From: Sinohyriopsis cumingii
Lineage: Eukaryota; Mollusca; Bivalvia; Unionida; Unionidae
DNA: 64,000 nt
NCBI GenBank assembly: GCA_028554795.2
Contig: CM068835.1
Location: 62,397,719 to 62,461,718, forward strand
Direction: 5' to 3'
Shown: positions 12,741 through 26,746 of the stretch, piece after piece
Layout of the letters: each line of letters opens with the position of its first letter
Position numbering within the stretch: position 1 is the first letter of the stretch
Position numbers and translations under genes: made by a program
The notes under the pieces: generated by a model
The model's database searches: none
What the model was told of the DNA's origin: nothing
The model's input: only the letters and a program-made list of their open reading frames with translations

Positions 12741-14600
12741 ACACGATATTAGATCATCTAAAATGTTTCCGTTTTGTCTCTATGATTCCTAATGTGAAAT
12801 GTAATGCTAAAACTACATCTGCTATTCAAAACCAATCAATATATTTACTAGTCAATGCACCAAATATGCAATTCAACACGACATTTGGACTGACCATCAC
12901 CCACTCATCTAATGACCACCATGCGTAGGATGTACTAGACGGGAATAAAAATCAAAGGTAGACCCTTAATGAAAAATCTACACAGGCCTATTCTATTCTA
13001 ACTTTTGTTTAGTATAACCCTTAAAACAGAGGAATATGCATATCCCAAATAACTTCACTACTATCAGTTTTGAAACAAATCTAACATCCACTACTACATT
13101 CATAATCCACACAACTTTTGCAATTCTAGCATACATGGAGTTGACAAAGACAAAATTGTACTAGTGTGATATGAATTGGATTTATTACGAAGCTTTGACA
13201 ATTTTTCCAGTTTTATCGCTACGATATCTGCATTTGTACTTGTACATAGGTACTTACACTAACATATCTTTCTTTAGACATTCAATAGGATGAAGGAACA
13301 AACACATGCAAAATTAAAGGCAGGCATTAGGTTACCATTGTTTCAAATAATAAGGCAAGAAGTAACATGATTTCGCCTTAGAAGGATTTGATCATTTTCG
13401 TTGTACTGATGTAAAAAGTTATCTAGGGTTGATAATTGATTTTTTTAGCTATATATCTCGTCGTAGATCGCTTGCATCCAGAGACACAAAAATACACGGT
13501 GTGTAGGGGTGACTTACCTTTACTAATACTCATGCTCCCGTGGATTTAATTTAAAAAAAAAAGTCTTTATCTAATTGATACACTGGTCTTTCGGATCTTG
13601 TCAAGGAGTGCATGTTTTCCATTTTTGTTCTACAGCCATAAGGGTAGGCGTTACATTTTTATTTTATTTGATGTGATAAACATATTCAGTTTATAATGAC
13701 GTAACGTGTAATGTTGCCATTACCACTAAGCATATTTGAAACCGGTTTAAGTTAGTAGCATGTATCTATTATGTTATTATATCCAGTTTGGTTTTATTTT
13801 AGCTGTTCGTATGTGTGTGCTAGTATATCAGGCTTTTGGTTTATATGTCTATATGGGGATATAAGTAGGTTTGACCTTCAAGGTCATACAAGGACGGAAC
13901 CGCTGATTTGTAAACTTTGGCGCATAGAGCATCCATAAGGAGTTTAGTGTAGCCAATACAAACATAGGCCAAATCAAGAATGCAGGAGAACTGTGTGGCT
14001 TGATAATGGACACGCGAATCAGGTCAAAATGTTTAGTCTGCACGATTTTACAAGAATGTATGAGTTATACGTGGTTGTGAATTATACGGAATGCACACAT
14101 AACTGAATCACAAATCGGATGATTGGTACCATTGTTATGGTGATTAAAATTGAACATATGTGATTCAGTTGATAATGTTATTTAAATTGAGTACAACTCA
14201 GTCACTTTCATAACGTGAGATTAAATCAATCTTGCTGTCATTACATGAGAGTATTTGAATATCATGTTATCTTTATTTTTGAATATATGAATCCCATTTT
14301 CGTTTTTCAATTTGTGAATGTTTGTGTACAGTACTTGAATGAAACGTATTTTATATAACGTAAACGAATAACTGTATTTGTATAGTATACACATATTTAT
14401 ATGAATTAATTGTATATATCTCCATCTTTGATTACATTGTGTTGTGTTATTTAATGGAACTATCTACTCACTTCAATCTCGTTACAATCACCAATATGAT
14501 GTGAAAGAAGTGAATAGAGTAAGAGTGCATAATCACATATAAAAACATACACTTCTTCAGATATATAATATTAAGGAGAGAAGAGGAAACACTCATATTT

Positions 14601-14646
<46 letters not shown>

Positions 14647-15355
14647 AAGAACATGCATTTGCTTAACTATCCTATCTCTTTAACATTTCACAGTTACCTA
14701 CTTACATTCATGTTGAAACTAAATAACCGTTCCTACCACAACTATAATCAAAGAGAGCAAGGTACACAAACTTACCTGTTATATTAAGATACCATAATCG
14801 TAAAATAAGTTAGAGAAACGAGCACATTTAATAAATATTATATATTTCCATAAAATACAAATCGAAAATAAAAATAAAAATGTACATACATTAGAGTGAA
14901 TGAATCTTAAATCCTAAATGTTTTTTTAATTCCAAAAGTATCGAGTAGTCCAAATGGTTTCCAAATATACTAAGAACTTTGGCCAGTAATGTACTGATGT
15001 AGCGACAGTAAAATAGATATAAATCAAAACAGTCGTTAATTTAATTCACAGTAATTCCGTACAGCTATTAAATATCCATATGGTCTACAAATAAACTCAG
15101 TGTATTCACGTGACAATTAATATTACATGTTTCGAGCACTGTATTTTTAACGAATGATTCAATTTAATAAAACTCTCCCCAATATAAAAAAGAATAAATT
15201 TCACTACTTATCGTATTACTATAAATTCCTAACTTTACGTAGTAATTATATAGTATAGAATACCTTAACGTAACATAGAGAATAAAATACGACTCATGAA
15301 CTAATAATCTTGGCGTTTCGAGGAAATAACCCCATCGTTAAACATATCAACTATT
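12741..15355. other. AT-rich DNA with one (CA)n array
   Basis: No gene was supported. A (CA)n run of about 20 units lies at 14602-14644. Otherwise it is AT-rich non-coding sequence. Confidence 0.5.
14602..14644. repeat. (CA)n microsatellite
   Basis: An uninterrupted run of CA dinucleotides. Confidence 0.95.
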
Positions 15356-15359
15356 TTAA

Positions 15360-16870
15360 CACAAGCTATGTTGCCACTAAAATGGTGTCTCCCTTGTTTA
15401 AGACTTGTCTTTTACCTATTTGCTTGCAGTGCTTTCAAAGTGCTCAAGTATTCACTTGTGTCGTACAAGCTGGCATATTCAGCGATATTGCGATAGACAT
15501 TGGCAGTATGAATCTGCATCAGCAGGCTGGCGGTGTCCATGTATAAATGAACAGCCTTTCTACCACAGCGAAACGTTATACAACTGTAGCACATATCCTT
15601 CATGAGTTCCATGACTGCTTGTCCGGTACACAGTTGACAGTGTAAATATGTTTTTCGTTTTTGCCGTATCGAAGCTGATACTAAATATTTTCGGGTCTGA
15701 ACAATGGGTTTACGTTCAGGCACTGATGATTGTCGCCTTCCCCTTTCAAACTTCATGCTATAAACCGGGATAGACTTCTCCAGGTTACCGACTGTATTCT
15801 CGAATATAGGGTACTTCTTCAGCTTGAAGAAATCTTTTCAAAGTCCTAGGAGCCTTTGGTTCTGATATAAATATTGACCCTCCTTTATGGGTACATCCAC
15901 ATTTCAGTATACTGTGAGCATTGGTTAACAGCATTCCAAGTTTTGTGTTGAGCTAGATATTTCAGCAGTGAACCACTTACGGCTCAAGATTCCGCAGGCA
16001 TGGAACCAGTATGGCGATATTTATTAAAGTTACCGTCCAGTTTGCTGAAGAAAACACGCTGGTACACTTTTAGTCACTCTTCCTGGACGAACATAGCCTC
16101 AAAAAACCAGTGGGTAGTCGCTGCGATCGCCACGAAGTTACTCCGGATACTCAATGTCTGCTTTAATAATGTAGCCCTTTGGTGAATTGGTTTTAATCAG
16201 GTGATAGCGCTATTGTTTTTCAGGCGCAGGTCATCCACACGCTTTCGGCATGGTCATAGTCTTTTTGGCTAAACATGCGTGGTTGGTAGTCTATTAAAGG
16301 CGTATTCAGTGCAAGCTATGTTTGTCTGAATCGTTCCTAACTGCTCATATTTTCCTATGTGTAGACAATCTCGCGAAGGAAAAAGGTCAATGCTTTATTA
16401 TATGCACCACACTTTAGAACGAAATACCTACTTTGACATAATGTCTGCCAGTTTCTCCAGGTGCTATTCGTAAATTGGAGTTTCTCAGGAAACTATACAT
16501 TTCCTAATGAGAACGTCATGTATTTTGAAATGTTTCTTGACCAGCATTTATCCCTTTCATCAATTCTATTCTGATATACTAGATGACCTGATGACCATAG
16601 GAGATTAACAATCACGACAGGCAGGCCCTCTACCCACCTTTATTTAAGTCCACTCGCGAGGTTCTGGATGAATGTGGCCATAGCCTCATTACCAAGATGT
16701 AAAACTGGCTCAATGAATATTCGGTCGCGGCAAAGGACCATATATAATAATTTACGTGGAACATGGTCTGCTTGATGTTTTTTTCTAAATTGATGGCAGG
16801 ACAGTTCACTTGAACGTCGCATGCGTTTACAGCTGAATAAAACGAAGCGAGCATACTAAGCAAGGAACCA
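15360..16870 (-). pseudogene. Polinton/Maverick-type protein-primed DNA polymerase B, decayed
   Basis: Several blocks on the minus strand, in the correct N-to-C order but in different frames, resemble Polinton family-B DNA polymerase. Near 16480-16380 a block reads KLQFTNSTWRNWQTL, then FFLREIVYT. At 16276-16235 comes FSQKDYDHAESVW (family: KEDYEHAQKVW). At 16185-16125 comes KGYIIKADIEYP then SDYPL (family: GYILEVDLEYP...NDYPLAPE). At 15838-15797 comes KDFFKLKKYPIFEN (family: KDFFKLMNNSVFGKT). At 15548-15449 comes MDTASLL then NVYRNIAEYASLYDTSEYL (family: DTDSL...DVYKDMAE...DTSEYP). The DTDS catalytic motif reads DTAS, so the second metal-binding Asp is lost. Many stops and frameshifts are present, and the thumb after DTSEY is missing. 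Polintons also encode integrase, ATPase and capsid proteins, but none was identified here. This is a dead fragment. Confidence 0.8.
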
Positions 16871-17140
16871 GACTAAATCAGCGTATTTAATATGCTGAAT
16901 ATATTGTTTCCAGGGTATAATAAATATCGAGCAAAACTACTTGGCCAAGTTTACTCGCGTATATTATTACTCTGTAACCTTTACCTAGTGATATGGGGCA
17001 GTGCGGGAGGTGCGAGCAGATGTTTGGAGAGCCATACAATTAGGATATCCTTGAAAGTGTCTAACGTTTCCACAATATATTGCTCTATACGTTTATTGTT
17101 ATACTTATGATTATATTATACAGGAATACGTCCTTACATG
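16871..17140. other. Short spacer, nothing recognised
   Basis: AT-rich spacer between the polymerase remnant and the ATT/AAT repeat pair. The 72-codon ORF here has no recognisable relative. Confidence 0.4.
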
Positions 17141-17144
17141 TCAC

Positions 17145-17145
17145 C

Positions 17146-17194
<49 letters not shown>

Positions 17195-17336
17195 GCAGTA
17201 TTATCAACAATAATTCTCTTTATTAGGGACCTTATAGTCAGCATATAATAAGTAGAGCTAAGATTGGTCCCTATTATTATTTGTATTGTTATTATTATTG
17301 TAATTATTATTATTGTCATTATTATTACTATTATTA

Positions 17337-17391
<55 letters not shown>

Positions 17392-17395
17392 GTAT
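17145..17395. repeat. (AAT)n ... (ATT)n inverted pair around a small hairpin
   Basis: (AAT)n at 17145-17191 and (ATT)n at about 17275-17392 are complementary to each other. Between them TTATTAGGGACC (17220-17231) and GGTCCCTATTATT (17266-17278) form inverted ends about 35 bases apart. The whole region could fold as a long hairpin. N-rich, I-rich and L-rich ORFs across it are artefacts. Confidence 0.8.
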
Positions 17396-18570
17396 TTTTA
17401 CAGTGTATATTCTACAAAGGAATATAAATGCAATTTTTCCCATCCATTTGATTAGGGAGAACATTCTTGGATATCGGTGGGATTTAATGAAGCATCTTAG
17501 ATGTGGCTTGAACTTATCATGCACAATGTGGGAGTATGTGGTTGAATTTACAGCAGAGTTCTTGGGGAAACCAGCCTAAACCGCAGAATCTCACATCAAG
17601 TAAAGGATCCTTACTATATAATATCATCATTATCACCAACATCATAATCATAATCATCATTTTGAGAGGTTCGTATGTAATTTGGTTACGTTACCCTTAA
17701 ATAGTTAGACCCTATTACAAATCCTAAGAATATACCCTGGTTATCTTCATCATATCATACACCTCTACCAAGAGGTTTATGCAATTTGATTTATATTTCC
17801 TTTATTTTTATTTTTTCATTTTATTTATTTGTATATTTTAAATAAAAGGGTACAAATATCTAACAGTTTGTTCATATGTTTTATGCATATATTAAATAGT
17901 TGTACAAATTCGATTGAAAGTTAAATTTGAGTATTTGAAATGAGTTCACTGTTGTTCCGAATGATGACCAATCTGTTACGCTGAATGTCCAATAGGCTGG
18001 AATGGTGTCATGTGTTAACAGTTGTGTTATAAATCAGTGAAATAATCCGAAAATGTGGTTAAATGAATTCACCTATATCCACGTAGCACCAACGTGTATG
18101 GGCGTCTTGTCATTCCAATGAATAATTAAAATATATCATTTACATCCTCTCATTTGAACAAAATGAAACCAACAAAACTGATGTTCAAGGTCATAAGAAC
18201 ATAATTCTCAGGCAAACGTCCATTATAGGAAAACAAAGGTGCATTTTTAGAAACACAATGAAGGTCGAATAATCAATTCTTTGTCACTGTAGCTGTGACA
18301 ATGTCAAGTCATAAAGCAGTTAACTAATCAGGAATTAGGTCATCTGTTTTTCTTACAGGAACACATGAGTAGCAGTCGAATACCATCACGTTCTTCATCA
18401 AGATTTTATCAACACGTGTATGGTCAAAAGGTTACTATAACATGTTTCCCAAACAAAATAACCTCATCTGAAACTACAAACTCACAATCATGAACAATAT
18501 CAACCATTTAATATTTTAGAAAACTAATTGATCCTTGCAATATATCATCATAACAAACAATGTGTCACAC
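17396..18570. other. AT-rich DNA, no gene recognised
   Basis: No coding or TE signatures were seen. Short ATC-rich tracts lie at 17620-17665. Confidence 0.45.
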
Positions 18571-18572
18571 AT

Positions 18573-19760
<1,188 letters not shown>

Positions 19761-19853
<93 letters not shown>
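19761..19853. repeat. (TA)n array
   Basis: About 46 TA units, followed by an AGAGAGA stretch to 19870. Confidence 0.97.
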
Positions 19854-19856
<3 letters not shown>

Positions 19857-21489
19857 AGAGAAAGAGAGAGATATATTATTAGGCAAACTAATTAACTGCA
19901 GACTAACACAAGAAGTGTGTGTGTTTCTATATTTGACTTAGATTTTTCACTTGTCCTATCATCTACTGTCAAGCGAACGGAACCTTTTCTACACCTGATG
20001 TCGTTACTGATCAATCCTTCTTTTCTCCGGTAAGTACCTTTGTTTCACTGTCACCGAAAGATCAGTCACCATTCCAAAAGAGTAAAACCAGAGGTTTCTA
20101 GAAATTTTCGGATTCTATAAAAATAGCTCGCATTCTCCTATATAAGAAGTTGTAATGCGATTGTATGCAAAAGCTGAATAGGGGTATACCTGGGTATCTG
20201 AGTTGATTTGTAACTCGCTTAGACCTGCTGCTCATCCACGGTTTGTATTTTCAATTAAGTGCACTAAAAGAGAATTCATTATCATAGACGAACTGGACAC
20301 AATTGGTTAAATCAGCAGAGAAATTTCGTTGCTTCTTTTTTCGATTCAAAATCTGAGAAACAATAAGTTGAAAACTTCATACAACATGTACACTAAAAAA
20401 GTGAAAATTTAAAGGCAATAAACTTAGCTTATGTTTGTTATGTGGAAGCGGTAGAATCAGAAGTCATCGATAGGATTGAAGGAACGTTACAACGTATTGA
20501 TAGAATAGGTACTATCAAGGTTATTCCTTACATCAAACAACGTTTTTGATGCTCAAATCATTCTGTGTTTTAAATGCTGTTTCAATAACCAAATCACTTC
20601 ACTTTTTATGAGATATTTGCTTTGACAACGAATGCCTAGTTACCACAAATATCGTTCAGTTAAGGGACGAAAGTAAATAGGACGAAATACAATCTAGTTA
20701 TACATTACTTTCAAATCACATAATATGTTAATGACTTGGAATGCCAGGTATACTTTTTCGTATTGTTATGGTGTCATGTACATCTATATTTTGTTGAGAA
20801 TATGTGGTAATATGTTGTAGAATATTTCAATAAATTCCGGTTGATTGGGGTAGGTCACATGAATAACTAATTTTGAGGCGAACTGATTTGTACGATACGT
20901 CACGTGGGATATATTGTGAAATATAGTCGTACTAGAATTATAAGCGTATATAAGATGGATTCCGATTGTGGAGTCCTGTTGTAGGTCTGTTTTATATTTT
21001 ACATAGATATCATTCGAGAAGAAAAATATTTGTTTGGAATTTTCATTGGAAATTTAAAACGTTCATTATTTGAACTATAATATTGTTCTAAAGCTGATCG
21101 GAATTATTTAAGGAGTTCTGGACAATGCCTTCTTGACAACGTCACAATGAATCCGGTTTTGAAATTTATATTGCACGTTTCACATTTTTTGGACATTCAT
21201 ATAATGTTATCAGTGTTATGTTGGATTCACTTCATAATACTTAAAGTTCTTTACAAATTTTCATTTATAACTTTGATAATTATTTTTTTAATTAACTTTT
21301 ACAAGCTTCTGTATTGTTTCTTATTTATGTTGCTTCGTTTATATCCATATAGTCGTAACAATGAGTGCAGATTGTGTAGGATCCGTTCAGTAGATGTTGC
21401 ACAATTGGATGGTGATGTACGATCCATTAAGTAGATGTTGTATGTTTCTAAATGTTAAATCTATTAACAACTTTGAGGTAATTTGTATT
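19854..21489. other. AT-rich DNA; possible promoter-like TATA near 20947
   Basis: No gene recognised. GCGTATATAAGATGG (20943-20957) could be the TATA region of an LTR-type promoter, because an LTR-like piece follows at 21490. This link is a guess. The 95-codon hydrophobic ORF at 21147 is AT-driven. Confidence 0.3.
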
Positions 21490-21755
21490 AACTAGATGGT
21501 TTAGGAAAGGTGGGTTCTTAGAAGGATTAAGTTAGTTCCCATTGGATGGGTTACGTAATGAATAGGTGTTTTGAACTATTAGATCGAAAAGTAAGATTTG
21601 TCACTTGTTGGATATTGCAACATATACTCGTAATATACTCTTGAAGATGTATATAACTAGAAACGAAGCAATACGATTAATTCCAATTTTAGATATATTC
21701 TTGTTTTGGATTCACATTCAATAAATTGAAGTCTGCAGATGTATTTGATATTTTG
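21490..21755 (+). mobile_element. LTR-like fragment matching 61330-61620 (inverted)
   Basis: This stretch matches the reverse complement of about 61620-61330. GGTGGGTTCTTAGAAG (21507-21522) equals CTTCTAAGAACCCACC on the other copy (61553-61568). It is followed by the colinear words AGGTGTTTTGAA, TACTCTTGAAGATGTATATAA (the partner reads GACTCTTGAATGTTTATATAAGAGA) and GAAGTCTGCAGATGTATTTG. The partner sits upstream of a Gypsy protease, so both are probably LTR pieces of one family. This copy has no internal domain beside it, as expected for a solo LTR or fragment. Confidence 0.5.
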
Positions 21756-22278
21756 TTTAGATGATTTGAAAGGACACATTTATTAACTGGCACTACCCCG
21801 TACTAATTAGACTAGAATACTATTCTGGGACAATTGTGAATTATTGAAAGATATTAGGGGCAATACGATGGTAAACATATATTACATGATCTCATATTTA
21901 ATCGGAAAATTCAATTCCTTTGGACTTGAATATAACCTATGTTTGGTCTGATCACTGCATACTAACTGCAATATTTGTATTTCGACTTTATCGAATTTGT
22001 ACCTGAATATCTACTGATATAAAAGAAACCACGTTCTTTTTTCCATTATATATACTTGTCTGATACGTTTCCTCATTATATGGGAGTATGTGTTATCACT
22101 CGAGTGGGGATAACTATTGATTTAAGCTTCTCTGGGACAAAAATGAAAATCCTGCATTAGCCACAGACTCCAGTTCTTTCGTAAATATTATATACGTCAA
22201 ACAATAATGCTTTCGATGACATACTATAATCTTACTATGTTTATTTAATTTTCAATTCTCACACAAAAACGGGATAAA

Positions 22279-22283
<5 letters not shown>
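21756..22283. other. AT-rich DNA, nothing recognised
   Basis: No gene or repeat supported. Confidence 0.45.
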
Positions 22284-22374
<91 letters not shown>

Positions 22375-22375
22375 A
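22284..22375. repeat. (TA)n(TG)n array
   Basis: About 40 TA units ending in GTGTGTGTGT. Confidence 0.97.
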
Positions 22376-25106
22376 AGGGTACTCGGTCTCAAACGGTATC
22401 TCGGATTACACCTTTCGATGACATGAAGGAGGCACTTGAATGTTAAACGAGAAATCCTTTGCTAACACTGCCAATTGGTTCGATAAAGGAATAATGTTAT
22501 ACATCAAGGGATTGAATGTGTATGGTCTCAAACAGGGAATTTGACTTGAGATAATAATGACGCTACATGTAATCCGTTTTGTCTATCGGCTGATGGGGTC
22601 AACAACTAATATAGCATTAAACTTGAAATGCTAAAGTTAAAATTATATATACAGACCAACGCACACCTTCACAATCCAATACCCCTCAAATATGTCAGAT
22701 CATTTGTGTTTCGAATAATAACCGTATATACACACACTACGCTCGAATCACAGACCCCTACCCTAGAAAGAAGAGTGTAATAAGTGTTTATATGTAAATT
22801 TCACACAAATATTCAAACTTAATATTATTCAGAATGGTAGGAAGTGTTGATAGACACACTTATATATTGTGAAATACAAAAATATAATCAACTATAATAT
22901 AATAGGGTAAAGAGGTTTTAGTGTTTAGTTGTCAATAACATAGACATGCGCAACATACATACTAAAATCATAAAACACTTAATATGTTGGCGAATATAAT
23001 TAGTTTCTAATTTTATCCTATTGATATTCGTTGCACTGAAAATGGTCGTTGCTTTTTTGACCAACTTTTGACTTAATGGTTGCACCTCCCGGTTTTGGAG
23101 TTGCAGTCTGTATATTTAATGGCAATTATGTTTTTTCTTTGGAGAAGAAGAACATTTATTAAACTAGTCTTGTTGTTCTCATTCCCATGTCTTCCTTCTT
23201 CTCCTCCTCATTTTCCTCTTGCTTCCAATCTGGTTGATCCAGTCATCTAAAGTTATCTTGCATTTTCATCTATTTTTTATTCAGTCTCTGAAATCCCCTC
23301 TTAGATCTCATGCTCTGTTGTTCTCACATTTACTTGGCTTTCCTTTACCCTCCTCTCCTCCGCCGATGCTGCGTATTTGTTGTGACCTTCTTCCGCCTAT
23401 GTTGAGCCACATGCTTAATTTAACCATATAGTCACCTTCCTCAGATGCTACTTGAGAGGGCACATGTCCCTTTATTTTTCCGAACACAGGAAGTGCTCCA
23501 CTCTTTCATCTAATTACTTTTCACTACTTCCCATATGGTAGTTTTCTGCCATTTGTCTGTCGTGACTGTTCGACGATGAATGTCGAGACCGTGAACATTC
23601 CACTTAAAATAGCATTCAGCCCTCGTAGAGAATAGAAATGGAACAGAAATGGTGCAGATGTTACATAAATCATTTGTCTTTTGGCGTGTCTTCATTGGTT
23701 TACACAAGAGAAAGGGTGTGTTTACAGATTTTTTATATACGCACGACAACATACACTATACCAGCAAACTCATTTTATAAGGGAATTGGATTTTAAATGA
23801 TTTTATTTTGGTGGTGAGATACAAAATTACCACCATACAAAAACAAACATAAAACACAAAAGACAAAATGCGTGTCAAAATGGTTAGCTTTTTGTTTATT
23901 AGAGATATGAGAGAAACGTTTAGTTTTGGTGAGTGGACCTGTATTTATCACATACGATTACGGTTATGTGTCACTATGGGCCTTACCACATTATAGGGTC
24001 GACTCTTTCAAAAGGAGAAGTAAAGTCCTTTGTCTCCATTATTTATTCCAGTTGTGTATCTTATTGTTTTCGTATCCGTTGCCTCTGCTGTGTTTGTTGC
24101 TGCTCATCAATGTATCGTTGTCTCTCCTTCAATTATTTCCCCCCTCTAATAATTTATTCGTGCTGGACGTTTATACTTGATCATAGGCCAGTTTCAAGAT
24201 GGTCGACTTCGTGTTCGTTTTCTTCTTGATCATGTCCTGCCTTGCCCGCTGCACCATGGTTCGAGGATATGTTCCTGACCACTAAGCAATGGTCGACCGA
24301 ACATTTATGTTAGGGAAAAAATAGACATGATGGAAATTATCCCTTCGATTCATTTTCTCCTGTAATATTTATCTTCATTTTGCATTCCCATTCCACCGAC
24401 TCTATTTATCTCTAAATCTTAATCATGAAGACTGTTAGACATATGAAAACTTCTTTCATTAGTATTCCACTATTGTCAGGATGAAGAAAGAATTTTCACT
24501 TCGTAGTGTTATTTTGAATGAGATATCATATTTCATTATGTTTGAAAGTAAACCTTTTGCATATATACTAATTCTTAGAGCTCCAGAATCCTTTCTGTAA
24601 GCAGCTAATAGGATCGACACCAACCAGATGTTTCAAACTGTCATGCTATTATGCGCGATGTATCTGTTCATGGATTTAAGATCTTCGGAGTGTAAAGCGA
24701 AGGTATCAAATATGTTTACTGGTTTCTGTACGATAAATATATTTTCAGAATAATAAATGTTTATATCGTTAAATACTTGTTGAAAGCTCTCGACAAGCGG
24801 TACATTAAATACCCCAGGAGGAAAAGTGTAAATTGCAGTACTGTTAAATGTTAATTTATTTCAAGCTGAAGTTCAGTTATATACGTTAAAGGGTTGAACA
24901 CTTATTCTACGTAAATAAAATGTTCTTCTCTTATCCACGTACACTGAGCCCGAGTTTACTGTGATTCTATATTCGAATGTAATAGGTTGCTCAAATATTT
25001 CTACGATTCGTTCCTTTTCTTGTATGTAATATAAATGTACAGGCATTGATTTTACACACTTTTTATATCTGGCTCTTTCTATCTCGCCTTTTTCTTCACC
25101 AAACTT
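22376..25106. other. AT-rich DNA, no gene recognised
   Basis: ORFs of 60-98 codons at 23219-24229 lie in CT-rich sequence and overlap each other on both strands. None resembles a protein family. Confidence 0.45.
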
Positions 25107-25395
25107 TTCAACCGCTCTGTTGGCCTAGCGGTTAGAGCGTCCGCCTCTTATGCAGGAGGTTGTGTGTTCTATCCCCGTCCGATTCATAACAAAGACTTTA
25201 CAAAATGGCACTAACAGAAGCCTCTCTTATTGCTCAGCATAAATACGTTATTGTTATTACTTGTTGGACTGGTGTCAGGATAATGTGTAATGTTTTCAGT
25301 CTGATGCTACAGTGCTAGACACCACTGAAATCTGCCACACTGCAGACATCATAGCGATATCATTGACACAATGTTAAATCTCAGTTAAAAGTCAC
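25107..25395 (+). mobile_element. tRNA-derived SINE (family 1), most complete copy
   Basis: The tRNA-like head is well preserved. GTTGGCCTAGCGGTTAGAGCG (25121-25139) fits the A box and GTGTGTTCTATCCCC (25161-25175) is a degraded B box. The body follows: AACAAAGACTTTACAAAATGGC, GCTCAGCATAAATACG, GGTGTCAGGATAATGTG, CACTGAAATCTGCCACACTGCAGACATC and a short AGTTAAAAGTCAC end. It shares this body with the copies at 1005, 2694, 28895 and 39375. It is transcribed, if at all, by pol III from the internal boxes. Confidence 0.8.
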
Positions 25396-25439
25396 ACTTA
25401 CTCTACAGCTGAACTTTCTCGCATTAAAATATTTTGGAA

Positions 25440-26280
25440 CTGTTGCTTCTGTAGTTAAAAAAATCTTACTAATCGACGCCAAATTTCGGTTGGCATGTCA
25501 ACAGGATTGTTGCTGGTGCAATGAGGACACCCACTTGTGCAATGAAACAAATATTGGTGGCAGTTGGATGAAAACGCTTGCAAATGCTCTCGCACAAATG
25601 CACGGGTTGGTGGCATAGACTTCCATAGTTGGACGGCTGAACGGTTTGTAGCTTCCAATCGGGATCTTATCGCTTCTTTTGGAGCAACATCCCGTTACGA
25701 AATCGTAAACACGTCGTCGATCATACCAGCTCAGCAGCACGATGCAGACAATCTTCAAACTTTCCAGTTGCGTACAACTGCCGTACAAACTTGAATCTGA
25801 GTAGTTACTATATATAAAACTATTTAGTCTGAATACAACAGTCCGTTTATCGACTCTGACTATATGACTTTAATTCAATCGTGGTTTTTGTTTCATTATC
25901 TAATGTTTCTATGACTAATGAAAGTCGTGCTACCCATTTGATTAATATATGGGATGATGGCAGATTTAACTTGTTGTGTGCCATCACCTTTTGTCCGAGA
26001 TTGCTGCACTATGACATTTCCCTAACACTTCCTGCTAGGACTGATGACCGAATAATTATTCTGCATGTTTGTCATTAAATCGTTCCTCAATGGCCTGAAA
26101 TCAGTATATATTAATAGGACCCTCACGAACTGACACATGTTTTTTGACAACAGCGCAGCAAAACATCTGAGAAATTCTTTACCAGGATTCACTTGTAATA
26201 TGTAACGATAAGTTATTTCATGCTATTGATGCGCACTGCCTTGCAAATATTAATTGGACTTGTACCGCTCTCCACTCGTG
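25440..26280. other. Unrecognised coding-like sequence (overlapping open frames)
   Basis: The GC content is higher than the flanks. There is an open plus frame at 25564-25794 (77 codons) and overlapping minus frames at 25498-25788 (97 codons). I cannot assign either to a family. It may be the start of the decayed zone described at 26302. Confidence 0.25.
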
Positions 26281-26301
26281 GTGTAAATTTTGAAATGTTG
26301 A

Positions 26302-26613
26302 CTTGGATCAGTAAGGACCCGTATAGTTTTCCTCACCATTGTTAAGACTGTAACCTGGGGTCGCGGTGGAAAATATCGTGCGGGTTCAGACACAAACGTT
26401 TCTGGTAAAAACTATTTAAGAAACAGTACAATTACATCAGATGGCCACCTGTGTGAAGAGCGGCGCGGAAAGGTTGATCATAAATGTGTCAAAGACAATG
26501 TTACAGGCGCCACAGACAGCACGAGACGACAACACATAACAAAGGTTGCACCGCTGATTAAACCAACAAATGAAATTGAAGAACATACTGAGGATATTAA
26601 GAAACCAATTTGA
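26302..26613 (+). pseudogene. Unrecognised decayed ORF, 103 codons without ATG start
   Basis: An open frame runs from after a TGA at 26299 to a TGA at 26611 and has no start codon at its head. Composition is balanced and protein-like: it contains TVTWGRGGKYRAGSDTNVSG, HLCEERRGKVDHKC and TKVAPLIKPTNEIEEHTEDI. A second frame (26558-26746) overlaps its end by 56 bases, as if a frameshift split one reading. I recognise no family. Viral capsid-like origin crossed my mind from the local G/N/T richness, but no diagnostic motif supports it. Confidence 0.35.
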
Positions 26614-26746
26614 GCATCAATGGAAAACGTGGCAATTTGAAGGGAACAACATAAGAACCGTGAATAATTTGGAAATTACTAAACGCGCCAAGACTCTAAC
26701 AGAAGCTACAATAGCAACTAGTAAGGTTATTACACGCTCACCATAG
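26558..26746 (+). pseudogene. Unrecognised decayed ORF, continuation in another frame
   Basis: Sixty-two open codons, including NQFEHQWKTWQFEGNNIR and TKRAKTLTEATIATSK, end at TAG 26744. It overlaps the 26302 frame. Together they suggest one frameshifted ancestral gene of unknown kind, continuing weakly to about 26900. Confidence 0.3.

Noticed and set aside
13849-14043. Minus ORF with IIKPHSSPAFLI, slightly like the start of a Gypsy RT (IIRPS.SP..SP)
   Set aside because: Only one short resemblance, and no RT blocks follow.
17134-17579. Poly-Asn, poly-Ile and poly-Leu ORFs
   Set aside because: Translations of (AAT)n/(ATT)n arrays.
25107-25180. Functional tRNA gene
   Set aside because: The A and B boxes are tRNA-like but the arms do not pair as a full cloverleaf, and a SINE body follows. 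It is a SINE head.
26302-26746. Idea that this is an endogenous densovirus capsid
   Set aside because: Only a composition impression. I could not identify a phospholipase or capsid motif.
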